From Candidatus Zixiibacteriota bacterium (GTDB taxonomy: Bacteria; Zixibacteria; MSB-5A5; GN15; PGXB01): DNA of 64,000 bases. The stretch lies in NCBI GenBank assembly GCA_016933695.1, contig JAFGAL010000008.1, positions 1 through 64,000 of the forward strand. The letters are read 5' to 3'. Within the stretch, counting starts at the first letter, position 1. The number at the start of each line of letters is the position of its first letter. This document shows positions 38,011 to 47,858 of this stretch, one piece after another. The notes beneath the pieces were generated by a model. That model was not told the DNA's origin and made no database searches. It saw only the letters and a list, made by a program, of their open reading frames with translations. The translations under genes and the position numbers were made by a program.

Positions 38011-40707
38011 TTAGCAACCGGTATTCTTCGCCAAACGTTCCGCGAGAATGTGAATCGGATGCACCACGGCAAAGCGATGCTCGGTTTCGGCGCTGATTTT
38101 CATCTGGCACGACGGGCACGAGGTCATCAGGTAATCCGCCTCAATCCGCTTGTATGCATCCCTTTTCTTCCGAAACATCCGCCGCGATTCCTGATAATGA
38201 AAATAGCCGTACGATCCCGCCTGCGCGCAACAGCGGTCGGCATACGCGACATGACAGATCTCGACATGGCCGATTTTTGCCAGAAGCCTTTCCGGTTCCT
38301 TGTGCAGGCCCGCCGCGCGCAGGTGGCAGGGATGATGATAGGTCACCCGAATCGGCTCGTCGCCGTCAAATGCCGAAAAATCGATCTTTTGCAGATTCAA
38401 ATACTGACTGATATCATAGCACTTGCCCGCCAGTTCGTTTGCGGCCGGACCGTACTCGGCATCACCCCTGAACAGCTCCGCGTATTCTTTCAGACGCAAC
38501 AGGCAGGACGCACATGAGACAACGACGGCATCGAATTTCCGTAAAGAGTCGATATTGGATTTCGCCTTTTCGATCAAATTGCCGCGATGGCCGTACACCT
38601 CCTGCGGCAGGCCACAACATTTCTGCGGCGGCATTTTGATATCGATTCCCAGATGATCGAACACCGCAAAGAGTGCCTCGCCGGTTTTCGAATCCAGCAG
38701 GTTGTCCGCACACCCGTGAAAAAACGCCACCGTGCCGGATTCGGCCAGACGGTCCGGATGTCTCTGCCGCAGGCTTTTCGCCGCGGGAACCGGAAGTGAA
38801 AGCGTCCGGTCGATGCCGAACAGCGGTTTGCCGGGAATACTCAGCGCCAGCCGCCCCAGTCTGCTGGAACTGATCGGATTCATCAGCCGTCCCATCTTCA
38901 GCGACAGGCCCAACAGCGCCTCATTGTCGGTGAATGCAATCGCGAGTTGGGATGTTCGCGACGGTGCTTTGGCGCGATGTTTGAGAATTTCCGACGCGAT
39001 ATCCACGCCCGCCGGGCACACGGTCGTGCAACTCTTGCAATTAAGACAATACGAAAGGTAGGCATTCAACTCGTCATGCGACAGGCCGGATTGATTGAGC
39101 AGGCGCAACCATCCCCGCGGGGAGTAATCCTCACGGCGGAAGATATCATACGCCGGGCAATAGCCGTTGCACTTGCCGCAGGCGGCGCAGTACGATTTTA
39201 TTTTCTCGTAGTCGATGTTATCGGTGAACGAAATATCGGCCAGCACGCACTCCGGAGACAGGATCCCATCCGGATCGAGCGCCTGTTTTATCTGCACGAA
39301 TAAGGCATAAATGTCGTCACCGTACACCCGTTTCAGCACCGGGGCGCGCAGACGTCCGTCGGCATGCTCGGCGGTCGATGATCCTCCGATGTCGATTACC
39401 CTCTCGTACACGCTGTCATACAACTGTCGCGCCAGATCGAAATCGTTCGGGTCATTCAAGTCGAACAGCGGCCGGATATGCAGATTGCCGTCGCCGATAT
39501 GCCCGAAAACGCCGAAGGTCAGATGATAATTTTGAAACAAGTCGGTAAGGTATTCGATAAACGATGGAATTTTCTCCGGGGGAATCGAGACATCCTCAAT
39601 GATCGATACCGGACGTTTGGTCGGGTGGTGACGGTACAAGGTCGGCACGATCGCCTTGCGGGCGCTCCACAATGCCGAAGCGGTCTCCGGATCGGCGGCG
39701 AACTCCACCGGGGCCGACAGGTTCAGCTGTTTTGCCAGCGCCTCGAAAGCCGCGCGCCGTTCGGAAATATGATCGTCGAATTCCATTAACAACATCGCTC
39801 CCGCGTTGGCGGGAATCCCGAATCGGTCCCGACCGATGAGATTCAATGTGGCGCCGTCGACAATCTCCAATCCGCACGGCCCGGTTGCGAGCACCGGCAC
39901 GACCGCGCGGCCGGCATCGACCAGCGACGAAAAATACGTGCGCGCCGTCAGTGTTTCCTCAGGCAGGGGCAATAATCGCAGCGTGGCGGTCGCGATCAAG
40001 CCGAGCGTTCCCTCGGAGCCAACCAGTAACGCCGGCAGATTGCATACTCCTCTCTTGATATCATCCACGACCTGTTTGAGATTGTACCCGGCGGAATTTT
40101 TTTTGAGTCGCGGCCAGCGCGACTGAATCAATTCCGCCTGACTTTCGATCAGCGCGAACGCCTCGCGGAATTCCGGATTGTCAGCGAAAAATACCGCCAG
40201 CGCCGGGGAGTCGATTGGCAGGGCCTGAAGGTTCAGGTATTTGCCGGACGCGGTCACGATTTCCAGCTCCTCGACAAAATGCGACGTCAACCCGTATTTC
40301 ACCGATCGCGGCCCGGAGGAATTGTTGGCCAGCATGCCGCCGATCTGGCAGGAGTCGCCCGAAGACGGATCGGGCGGGAAAAACAATCCGTACGGCTTCA
40401 GCGCCAGATTCAATTCGTCATAGATAATCCCGACCCGGGTGCGCACCAGACGGTGTTCGGGATCGATCATTTCGATTTTTCGGAAATCGCTGAAATCGAG
40501 AATCAGTCCCGGTCCGAGTGCTCCGCCGGCCAGACCGGTGCCGCCGCCGCGCGGAGTCACCGTGAGATTGTTCCGGCGTGCTTCGTTCAGCGCGTCGTGA
40601 ATATCATCGACGGTTCGAATGTGGACTACCGCCTGCGGTGCGACGGCGTAGATGGAGCCGTCGGATGCGTAGGCCGTCAGGGTTGCCCTGTCACGCGAAA
40701 TGTGCAT
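38011..40707 (-). CDS. FAD-linked oxidase fused to Fe-S (GlcF/CCG) domain, D-lactate/glycolate dehydrogenase-like
   Basis: TPRGGGTGLAGGALGPGLILDFSDF, CxxCxxC clusters CAACGKCNGYCP and CLNCKSCTTVCP, CCG-type motifs FFHGCADN, KCCGLP. Confidence 0.88.
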   Translation of the reverse strand: MHISRDRATLTAYASDGSIYAVAPQAVVHIRTVDDIHDALNEARRNNLTVTPRGGGTGLAGGALGPGLILDFSDFRKIEMIDPEHRLVRTRVGIIYDELNLALKPYGLFFPPDPSSGDSCQIGGMLANNSSGPRSVKYGLTSHFVEELEIVTASGKYLNLQALPIDSPALAVFFADNPEFREAFALIESQAELIQSRWPRLKKNSAGYNLKQVVDDIKRGVCNLPALLVGSEGTLGLIATATLRLLPLPEETLTARTYFSSLVDAGRAVVPVLATGPCGLEIVDGATLNLIGRDRFGIPANAGAMLLMEFDDHISERRAAFEALAKQLNLSAPVEFAADPETASALWSARKAIVPTLYRHHPTKRPVSIIEDVSIPPEKIPSFIEYLTDLFQNYHLTFGVFGHIGDGNLHIRPLFDLNDPNDFDLARQLYDSVYERVIDIGGSSTAEHADGRLRAPVLKRVYGDDIYALFVQIKQALDPDGILSPECVLADISFTDNIDYEKIKSYCAACGKCNGYCPAYDIFRREDYSPRGWLRLLNQSGLSHDELNAYLSYCLNCKSCTTVCPAGVDIASEILKHRAKAPSRTSQLAIAFTDNEALLGLSLKMGRLMNPISSSRLGRLALSIPGKPLFGIDRTLSLPVPAAKSLRQRHPDRLAESGTVAFFHGCADNLLDSKTGEALFAVFDHLGIDIKMPPQKCCGLPQEVYGHRGNLIEKAKSNIDSLRKFDAVVVSCASCLLRLKEYAELFRGDAEYGPAANELAGKCYDISQYLNLQKIDFSAFDGDEPIRVTYHHPCHLRAAGLHKEPERLLAKIGHVEICHVAYADRCCAQAGSYGYFHYQESRRMFRKKRDAYKRIEADYLMTSCPSCQMKISAETEHRFAVVHPIHILAERLAKNTGC

Positions 40708-40884
40708 TGTCTATCCAAAAGCAGACGTTATTTCATCACTCGGTTTCCCGGGAATCGACGGCGACTATCACCGGTAATCCGTCGGTCCCGGATGTAATAT
40801 ATCCATAATGGACTTACGGTCAAATCATAAAGAACAGCAAGGGAAAAAGCGCGTTCATTTGTGAAATAAATAACAAAATTATAA

Positions 40885-40913
40885 TTGACTTTCCCGGCAT
40901 CCGCGTCTATTAT
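40885..40913 (+). promoter_or_regulatory. Sigma70-like promoter for the Rrf2 regulator gene
   Basis: TTGACT (40885-40890), 17-nt spacer, TATTAT (40908-40913). Confidence 0.6.
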
Positions 40914-40991
40914 ACATGGTTTGAAGAAAAGTGCATCAGGATCGCTCGCTTTAGCAATTTTGTGACCTACAGGTAACCGGAGGTATTCGGG

Positions 40992-41414
40992 ATGCAGTTT
41001 ACAAAAGCGGAAGAATACGGGGTCTTGGGGGTTATCTATCTTGCCCAGCGGGGAAATGAAAACGTGGTTCCACTTTCGGAGATTGCGGAGACACAGGACG
41101 TTCCCGAAAAATTTCTGGCCAAGATATTTCAGAACCTGACCAAAGCGTCGATCGTGAGATCACATCGCGGCATTAAGGGGGGATTCAGCCTGGCCAAGGA
41201 CCCGGCGAAGGTCACCGCTCGGCAGGTCATTGAGGCGATTCAGGGGCCGTACAGCCTGATTCGATGTCTGCATGATCCTGACAGTTGCGACCGGCAGGAG
41301 ACATGTCCGGTGAGATACTTGATCGAAGAAGCGGAACACAACCTGCTTGACGTGTTTGACAGGTATACCATTCACGATTTGGTCGAATGGCAAAAGACGC
41401 AAGTGCCCGTGTGA
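40992..41414 (+). CDS. Rrf2-family transcriptional regulator (IscR-like)
   Basis: MQFTKAEEYGVLGVIYLAQ, SEIAETQDVPEKFLAKIFQNLTKASIVRSHRGIKGGFSLAK, Cys-containing CLHDPDSCDRQETC loop. Confidence 0.9.
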   Translation: MQFTKAEEYGVLGVIYLAQRGNENVVPLSEIAETQDVPEKFLAKIFQNLTKASIVRSHRGIKGGFSLAKDPAKVTARQVIEAIQGPYSLIRCLHDPDSCDRQETCPVRYLIEEAEHNLLDVFDRYTIHDLVEWQKTQVPV

Positions 41415-41507
41415 ACGATGATGAAACGGAACGAATCAAAACCTGCTTTGCCTGCGGAATCTTCTACGTATATGTAGAAACCGAGTAATACGTACGGAGG
41501 TATCTTC

Positions 41508-42062
41508 ATGTCAGTCAAGTCCGACCGCTGGATCAAACGAATGGCCCGCACCCACGCGATGATTCGTCCTTTCTGTGACCATCTGATCAAAACGGGAATC
41601 AGTTACGGTCTGTCGTCATACGGCTATGACATTCGTGTCGCGAACGAATTCAAGATATTCACCAACGTCAATTCCGAAATCGTCGACCCCAAGCGGTTTT
41701 CCACGAATTCCTTCGTTGACGTCAAAGCCAAAACGGTGTTGATCCCGCCGAATTCATTCGCGCTGGCGCGGTCCGTCGAGTATTTCAAAATCCCTCGTGA
41801 CGTGATCACGATCTGCCTGGGCAAATCGACCTACGCCCGGTGCGGCATCATCGTCAACGTCACGCCGTTTGAGCCGGAGTGGGAAGGGCACGCGACGCTG
41901 GAAATTTCCAACACCACTCCCCTGCCGGCCAAGATTTACGCCAACGAGGGACTCGCTCAAATCATTTTTCTGGGTGCCGATGAAATCTGCGAGACATCGT
42001 ACAAGGATCGCGGGGGCAAATATCAGGGACAAAAGTTTATCACCCTGCCGCGCGCACGGTGA
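41508..42062 (+). CDS. dcd: dCTP deaminase
   Basis: [64 protein letters not shown]. Confidence 0.92.
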   Translation: MSVKSDRWIKRMARTHAMIRPFCDHLIKTGISYGLSSYGYDIRVANEFKIFTNVNSEIVDPKRFSTNSFVDVKAKTVLIPPNSFALARSVEYFKIPRDVITICLGKSTYARCGIIVNVTPFEPEWEGHATLEISNTTPLPAKIYANEGLAQIIFLGADEICETSYKDRGGKYQGQKFITLPRAR

Positions 42063-42124
42063 GGTATCGGGAGTAAGCGGGGTATATACCGGGAACATTA
42101 TGAAGCAATTTGGAGATACGTACT

Positions 42125-45100
42125 ATGACTGAGAATACCAAAAGACGATTGGTAACGATCGACGGCAACTCCGCCGCCGCCTACGTCGCTCACGCCGTCA
42201 GTGAGGTTATCGCCATCTATCCCATCACGCCGTCATCCGGCATGGGAGAGATCTCGGACGCCAAGTCCGCGGCCGGCGAAACCAATATCTGGGGCACCAT
42301 TCCCAATGTGATTGAAATGCAATCCGAAGCGGGCGCATCCGGCGCCATTCACGGTGCGGCCACCGCGGGCAGCCTGACCACCACGTTCACGGCGTCGCAG
42401 GGACTGCTGTTGATGCTCCCGAACATGTTCAAGATCGCCGGTGAATTGACCCCGACCACGTTCCACGTAACCGCGCGGTCCATCGCCACTCATGCCCTCT
42501 CGATTTTCGGGGATCATTCCGATGTCATGGCGGCGCGTTCCACCGGCTTCGGTCTGATGGCATCCGGTTCCATCCAGGAAGTGATGGATCTGGCCCTGAT
42601 CGCCACCGCCTCGTCGCTGGACAGCAAGATCCCGTTCGTGCATTTCTTTGATGGGTTTCGCACCTCGCACGAGGAACAGAAAGTCGAAGAAATCTCGTTC
42701 GACGATATGCGGGCCGTAATCGATGACAAGGCGGTCAGCGAACTGCGCGAACGTTCGCTCAGCCCGGATCACCCGACCCTGAAAGGCTCATCGCAGAATC
42801 CCGACGTCTTCTTCCAGGCGAGGGAAACCGTGAACACCTATTATGACGCGGCCCCGGCCAAAGTCCAGGCGGTGATGGATCGTTTCGCCAAACAGGTGGG
42901 ACGCCGGTACCACCTGTTCGACTATGTCGGCGCCCCCGATGCCGAACGCATCGTCATCATGATGGGCTCCGGCGCCGAAACCATGCATGAAACGGTCGAG
43001 TACCTGGTTGACCAGGGCGAAAAAGTCGGTTTGATCAAGGTCCGTCTGTATCGGCCGTTCTCCACCGAAGCCCTGCTTGGAGCCATTCCGAAAACCGTGA
43101 CCAAAATCGCCGTCCTCGACCGAACCAAGGAACCGGGCGCCGTCGGCGAACCGCTGTATACCGACATCCAGACCGCGGTCAGTGAGGGTATGAAAGACGG
43201 CACCGCACCGTTTGCAAATTACCCGATGATTGTCGGCGGACGGTACGGTCTCAGCTCCAAGGAGTTCAATCCGGGCATGGCCAAAGCGGTGCTGGACAAT
43301 CTGAAAACCGACCAACCCAAAAACCATTTTACGGTCGGTATCAATGACGATGTCACCCACACCAGCCTTGACGTCGACAAGAAATTCGACATCGAAGGCG
43401 AAGACACCTTCCGGGGATTATTTTACGGTCTGGGCGCCGATGGGACGGTTGGTGCCAACAAGAACTCAATCAAAATCATCGGTGAAAACACGGACAACTT
43501 CGCCCAGGGCTATTTCGTCTACGACTCGAAAAAAGCCGGTGCCATCACGGTGTCGCACGTCCGCTTCGGCAAAAAAGAACTGCGGCGTCCCTACCTGATC
43601 AGCACCGCCAATTTCGTCGCCTGTCACAACTTCTCCTTCCTCGAGAAATACGACATGCTCGGCGATATCAATCCGGGCGGCACGTTCCTGCTGAACAGTC
43701 CCTACGGCCCCGACGAGGTCTGGGATAAGATGCCGATGGAAGTGCAAAAACAGATAATCGACAAAAAGCTGAAGTTCTACGTCATCGACGGCATCAAGCT
43801 GGCCAGGGAACTCGGTCTCGGGGCGCGCATCAACATGATTATGCAGACCGCATTCTTCATGATCAGCAACATTCTACCCAAAGAAAAAGCGATCGACGCC
43901 ATCAAAAAGGCGATCGTCAAGACCTACGGCGCCAAGGGCGAGAAGATCGTCAACATGAACTATGCTGCCGTCGACACCGCGACCAGGAACCTGCACGAAG
44001 TCAAATATCCGCAGAAAGTGACCAGCAAGCTGAAAATGCCGCCGACCGTCCCCGAGGACGCTCCGGAATTCGTGAAAACGGTCACCGCAACCATCATTGC
44101 CAACAAAGGCAACGATGTTCCGGTCTCGGCCATGCCGTACGACGGCACGTTCATGACCGGCACCACGCAGTATGAAAAGCGCAACATCGCGGTCGACATC
44201 CCGGTCTGGGATGAGGAAACCTGCATTCAGTGCGGCATCTGCTCCATCGTCTGTCCGCACGCCGCCATTCGGATGAAAATCTACGATCCGAAATATCTTG
44301 AGGGTGCGCCGAAGACATTCAAGGCGGTTGACGCCAAGACCAAGCCGTTCGCCGGGATGAAATTCACCCTGCAAACCGCACCGGAAGACTGCACCGGTTG
44401 CGAATTGTGCGTGCAGGCCTGTCCGGTCGAGGTGAAAGACGCCGACGGCAACAAGACCGGCAAGCGGGCGGTGTACATGATGCCGCAAATCCCCCTGCGC
44501 AAACCGGAAGCGGAGAATTTCAAATTCTTCCTGACCATCCCGGATATCGACCCGGCCAGGATCAACATCGCCTCCACCAAGGGCAGTCAGCTGGTTACAC
44601 CGCTGTTCGAGTTCTCGGGAGCCTGTGCCGGATGCGGTGAAACGCCGTATGTCAAACTGCTGACCCAGCTGTTCGGCGACCGCGCCCTGATGGGCAACGC
44701 CACGGGATGTTCCTCCATTTACGGCGGAAACCTGCCGACCACGCCGTACTGCAAACGAGCCGATGGACTCGGCCCGGCCTGGTCGAATTCGCTGTTCGAG
44801 GATGCCGGTGAGTTCGCGTTCGGGATGCGGCTGGCGGTGGACAAACTCAATGTCTATGCGCTGGAACTTCTGCACAAGCTCTTTCCCGCCGACTACGAAG
44901 CCATCGCGGGCGCCGATCAGTCCACACAGGTGGGTATCGAACAGCAACGCGCCCGGATCAAGGCGGTGCTGTCCAAGCTGAACGGAAACAACAGCCCGGA
45001 AGCGGCCAAACTCAAGGACCTCGCCAATTACCTGGTGAAAAAATCGGTCTGGGCAATCGGTGGTGACGGCTGGGCGTACGATATCGGATTCGGAGGACTG

Positions 45101-45706
45101 GATCATATCCTCGCCTCCGGCCGCAATATCAACGTGCTGGTGCTGGATACCGAGGTGTATTCCAATACCGGCGGGCAGATGTCCAAGTCGTCCCCGATGG
45201 GAGCGGTCGCGAAATTCGCCGCCGCCGGAAAACCGATCCCCAAGAAAGATCTCGGCCGCATGATGATGGCTTACGGCAGTGTCTATGTGGCCCAGATCGC
45301 CATTGGCGCCAGCCACAATCAGGCGGTGAAGGCCTTTATCGAGGCCGAGCAGTATGACGGGCCGTCGATTGTGATCGCCTATGCGCATTGTATCGCCCAC
45401 GGTATCAACATGATCAACGGTCTTGAGGATCAGAAACGCGCGGTCGATTCCGGCCACTGGATACTGTATCGCTACAATCCCGATCTGATCGCGCAGGGCA
45501 AGAACCCGCTTCAGCTCGACAGCAAAGCGCCGTCAATCAGCTATGCGGACTACGCCTACAAACAGACCCGTTTTCGCACGCTGAAAGCCGGCATGCCGGA
45601 ACGCGCGGAAATGCTGATGACGAAGGCACAGAGCGAGGCCGATCGCCGCTACAGTATTTATAAACAGTTGGCGGAGATGGATTACAGCGCCTTTGCCGCA
45701 AAATAG
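42125..45706 (+). CDS. nifJ: Pyruvate:ferredoxin (flavodoxin) oxidoreductase, single-chain
   Basis: PITPSSGMGE, two 4Fe-4S motifs (CIQCGICSIVCPH, CTGCELCVQACP), TPP domain GDGWAYDIGFGGLDH, LDTEVYSNTGGQMSKSSPMGAV. Confidence 0.95.
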   Translation: MTENTKRRLVTIDGNSAAAYVAHAVSEVIAIYPITPSSGMGEISDAKSAAGETNIWGTIPNVIEMQSEAGASGAIHGAATAGSLTTTFTASQGLLLMLPNMFKIAGELTPTTFHVTARSIATHALSIFGDHSDVMAARSTGFGLMASGSIQEVMDLALIATASSLDSKIPFVHFFDGFRTSHEEQKVEEISFDDMRAVIDDKAVSELRERSLSPDHPTLKGSSQNPDVFFQARETVNTYYDAAPAKVQAVMDRFAKQVGRRYHLFDYVGAPDAERIVIMMGSGAETMHETVEYLVDQGEKVGLIKVRLYRPFSTEALLGAIPKTVTKIAVLDRTKEPGAVGEPLYTDIQTAVSEGMKDGTAPFANYPMIVGGRYGLSSKEFNPGMAKAVLDNLKTDQPKNHFTVGINDDVTHTSLDVDKKFDIEGEDTFRGLFYGLGADGTVGANKNSIKIIGENTDNFAQGYFVYDSKKAGAITVSHVRFGKKELRRPYLISTANFVACHNFSFLEKYDMLGDINPGGTFLLNSPYGPDEVWDKMPMEVQKQIIDKKLKFYVIDGIKLARELGLGARINMIMQTAFFMISNILPKEKAIDAIKKAIVKTYGAKGEKIVNMNYAAVDTATRNLHEVKYPQKVTSKLKMPPTVPEDAPEFVKTVTATIIANKGNDVPVSAMPYDGTFMTGTTQYEKRNIAVDIPVWDEETCIQCGICSIVCPHAAIRMKIYDPKYLEGAPKTFKAVDAKTKPFAGMKFTLQTAPEDCTGCELCVQACPVEVKDADGNKTGKRAVYMMPQIPLRKPEAENFKFFLTIPDIDPARINIASTKGSQLVTPLFEFSGACAGCGETPYVKLLTQLFGDRALMGNATGCSSIYGGNLPTTPYCKRADGLGPAWSNSLFEDAGEFAFGMRLAVDKLNVYALELLHKLFPADYEAIAGADQSTQVGIEQQRARIKAVLSKLNGNNSPEAAKLKDLANYLVKKSVWAIGGDGWAYDIGFGGLDHILASGRNINVLVLDTEVYSNTGGQMSKSSPMGAVAKFAAAGKPIPKKDLGRMMMAYGSVYVAQIAIGASHNQAVKAFIEAEQYDGPSIVIAYAHCIAHGINMINGLEDQKRAVDSGHWILYRYNPDLIAQGKNPLQLDSKAPSISYADYAYKQTRFRTLKAGMPERAEMLMTKAQSEADRRYSIYKQLAEMDYSAFAAK

Positions 45707-45734
45707 ATTTGCGACAGACCGCATGAAAACACAG

Positions 45735-45762
45735 GGGCAGGATTTTTTCCTGCCCTTTTTTT
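45735..45762 (+). terminator. Rho-independent terminator after nifJ
   Basis: GGGCAGGA-TTTTT-TCCTGCCC followed by TTTTTTT. Confidence 0.88.
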
Positions 45763-45886
45763 GCACACCGGATTTCCTAATCATAAGCGTCCAAAGCGAT
45801 TGCCGTTCCGTACGAAATACAATCGGCCTTAAGATTCCCCCCCTAATGTCCGATAACTAAAGGGAAAATCATTTTAAGGAGGACTT

Positions 45887-46717
45887 ATGCTTAGAAGAAT
45901 CGTTCCAGTCGTGGCGGTGCTGTTTCTCATGACCGCCGTCGCCCCCGTCTTCGCGCAAACCGAGGACGAAATCGTGGCAAAATATCTCCAGAAAGCGGAG
46001 AAAAAACATAAAACCAAAGTCGGTTTCCTCTCGGCCAATTTCTCGTACGGCCGTCTTGCCGAGGACAACGGATACCGCCAATTCAATTTCGCGGCAACGT
46101 CCGATTTGTCCACCCTGGAAGGACTCGCCGGTCCCACCGAGGGTATTTTCCGTTCCAAACAGTTCGGACTCGATTTCGGCATGATGCTTGCCCCCAAGAT
46201 GGCAGTCAAGATGGGGTTCGAATACTGGCTGAAGATGAGTACCGATATCAATGTCGATTATGACATGAGCATCGGCGTGCTCGAGGTTGAGGATATGTAC
46301 CAGTCGGAATCCGAAGTGAGTGTATACGGATTCAGGCTCGGATTTGACTATTACCTGCTCAATCCACCCGACCGCTACGGCAAACTCAACAATCTGGCGG
46401 TCAAGGTCGGTGCCGGCGGCGGGATGTACATGGCCAGCTGGGATTTCTGGCAGTCCGGAGATGCCGAATCCGATCCGCTGAAAGCCAATTCGCCCGGATT
46501 CTGGGTGCAGGGCGGCGTGGAATACCCGATTGGGTTCTTCGATATGGCTGTCGCGGCCGATTTGTCATACTTTTATCTGAACTTCAGCGGCTTTGAATCG
46601 TACAATGCATCAAGTGGTGACTTGCAGTTGACCTACCCCGGAAGCACTGATGAAATCGAGCTGGATTTCTCCGGTCTGCGCGGCAAGGTCGAGCTGAAGA
46701 AATTCTTCTCGTGGTGA
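45887..46717 (+). CDS. Secreted/outer-membrane beta-barrel-like protein
   Basis: Signal peptide MLRRIVPVVAVLFLMTAVAPVFA, alternating beta pattern, aromatic C-terminus FFSW; SD AAGGAGG. Confidence 0.65.
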   Translation: MLRRIVPVVAVLFLMTAVAPVFAQTEDEIVAKYLQKAEKKHKTKVGFLSANFSYGRLAEDNGYRQFNFAATSDLSTLEGLAGPTEGIFRSKQFGLDFGMMLAPKMAVKMGFEYWLKMSTDINVDYDMSIGVLEVEDMYQSESEVSVYGFRLGFDYYLLNPPDRYGKLNNLAVKVGAGGGMYMASWDFWQSGDAESDPLKANSPGFWVQGGVEYPIGFFDMAVAADLSYFYLNFSGFESYNASSGDLQLTYPGSTDEIELDFSGLRGKVELKKFFSW

Positions 46718-46790
46718 TTTAGCCGTTGACAGGACGACTCCAGTCACTATTTTGGTATGACAATGGACAAACGTTAATACAGGATAGGAT

Positions 46791-47807
46791 TTGGTTTTGA
46801 AACAGGTTTGTATCGTATTTCTGGCGTTGGTAGGACTGTTGACCGCAAACGGTTTGGCGCAACAAAGCCAACCGCCGAAACTGTCTATGGAAAAAGCCGG
46901 CAAGATTTCGGCTCCATCCGGTCAGATCGCATTCATCCGGGATAAAAACGTATGGGTCATGAACTGGGACGGCTCCAATCAACAGAAGCTGGTAACGGCG
47001 GAAAACGCCGATGGCAGACTGTCCTGGTCGCCCGACGGGAAACAGATCGCCTTCGTGCGGCAGGGATCGATCAATCTCCAGGGACCGAACAATCTCGGCG
47101 GCTTTCACAAGTTGTACGATGTGTTTGTTGCCTTCATGGACTCACTCGGACAAAACAGCAACTGGTGGCAACAGATAACCGACAACCTGGGTGGTCGGTA
47201 TCCGGAATGGCAACCCGACGGCAAGACGATCGTGTTTACCAATGATATGAATGCCAATTATGTCAATTCCGTATTTCCCAACTACCAGACCTGCGCGGTG
47301 AACATCGAAAGCGGAAAGGTGACGCCGTTTTTAAGCGATTTGGCGGATTCCACCGATCTGTATGCCATCATGCCGACGGTCGGTCCGGACAGTTTGTATG
47401 CGTTTGTCCTGTTTAACAAGATGACCCCCGCGGGGGTGATCATCTCACCGATCGACGTGAAAACGTTCGATGAAACGACCATCAGACAGAAATTCAAATC
47501 GATTCCCAAGGGATATGCCCCGGCCTGGTCACCGGACGGCAAGTGGCTGGCATATATCCTGAACGACATGTCGAACCAGGCAATATATATCACCACGCCG
47601 GATGCCGCGGAAACGTATTTTATCTACAAACCGCCGGTGAAACAAAATCTCCAGACCTATCCCCTTTCCTGGGCGTCGAACTCCCAATGGCTGACCTTCG
47701 GACTGTCGGACGGTTCGCTGTGGATTATCGATATAACCGGAAACGGACTCAAGCAGATTGTTCCGGCCGGCATGAACATCGCACCGGCCTGGTCTAAGCA
47801 TAAGTAA
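46791..47807 (+). CDS. TolB-like beta-propeller secreted protein
   Basis: WD40-like repeats (NVWVMNWDGSNQQKLVTAENADGRLSWSPDGKQIAFVR, APAWSPDGKWLAYILN); TTG start. Confidence 0.78.
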   Translation: MVLKQVCIVFLALVGLLTANGLAQQSQPPKLSMEKAGKISAPSGQIAFIRDKNVWVMNWDGSNQQKLVTAENADGRLSWSPDGKQIAFVRQGSINLQGPNNLGGFHKLYDVFVAFMDSLGQNSNWWQQITDNLGGRYPEWQPDGKTIVFTNDMNANYVNSVFPNYQTCAVNIESGKVTPFLSDLADSTDLYAIMPTVGPDSLYAFVLFNKMTPAGVIISPIDVKTFDETTIRQKFKSIPKGYAPAWSPDGKWLAYILNDMSNQAIYITTPDAAETYFIYKPPVKQNLQTYPLSWASNSQWLTFGLSDGSLWIIDITGNGLKQIVPAGMNIAPAWSKHK

Positions 47808-47824
47808 TGATCGGCGCTAGCCGT

Positions 47825-47855
47825 AAAAAAAACCCGCCGTCAGGCGGGTTTTTTT
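47825..47855. terminator. Bidirectional rho-independent terminator
   Basis: AAAACCCGCC-GTCA-GGCGGGTTTTTTT between convergent genes. Confidence 0.88.
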
Positions 47856-47858
47856 ATG

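Noticed and set aside
43874-45457. 527-aa ORF antisense to nifJ
   Set aside because: Fully opposite to conserved PFOR; no recognisable motif and shadow-ORF composition
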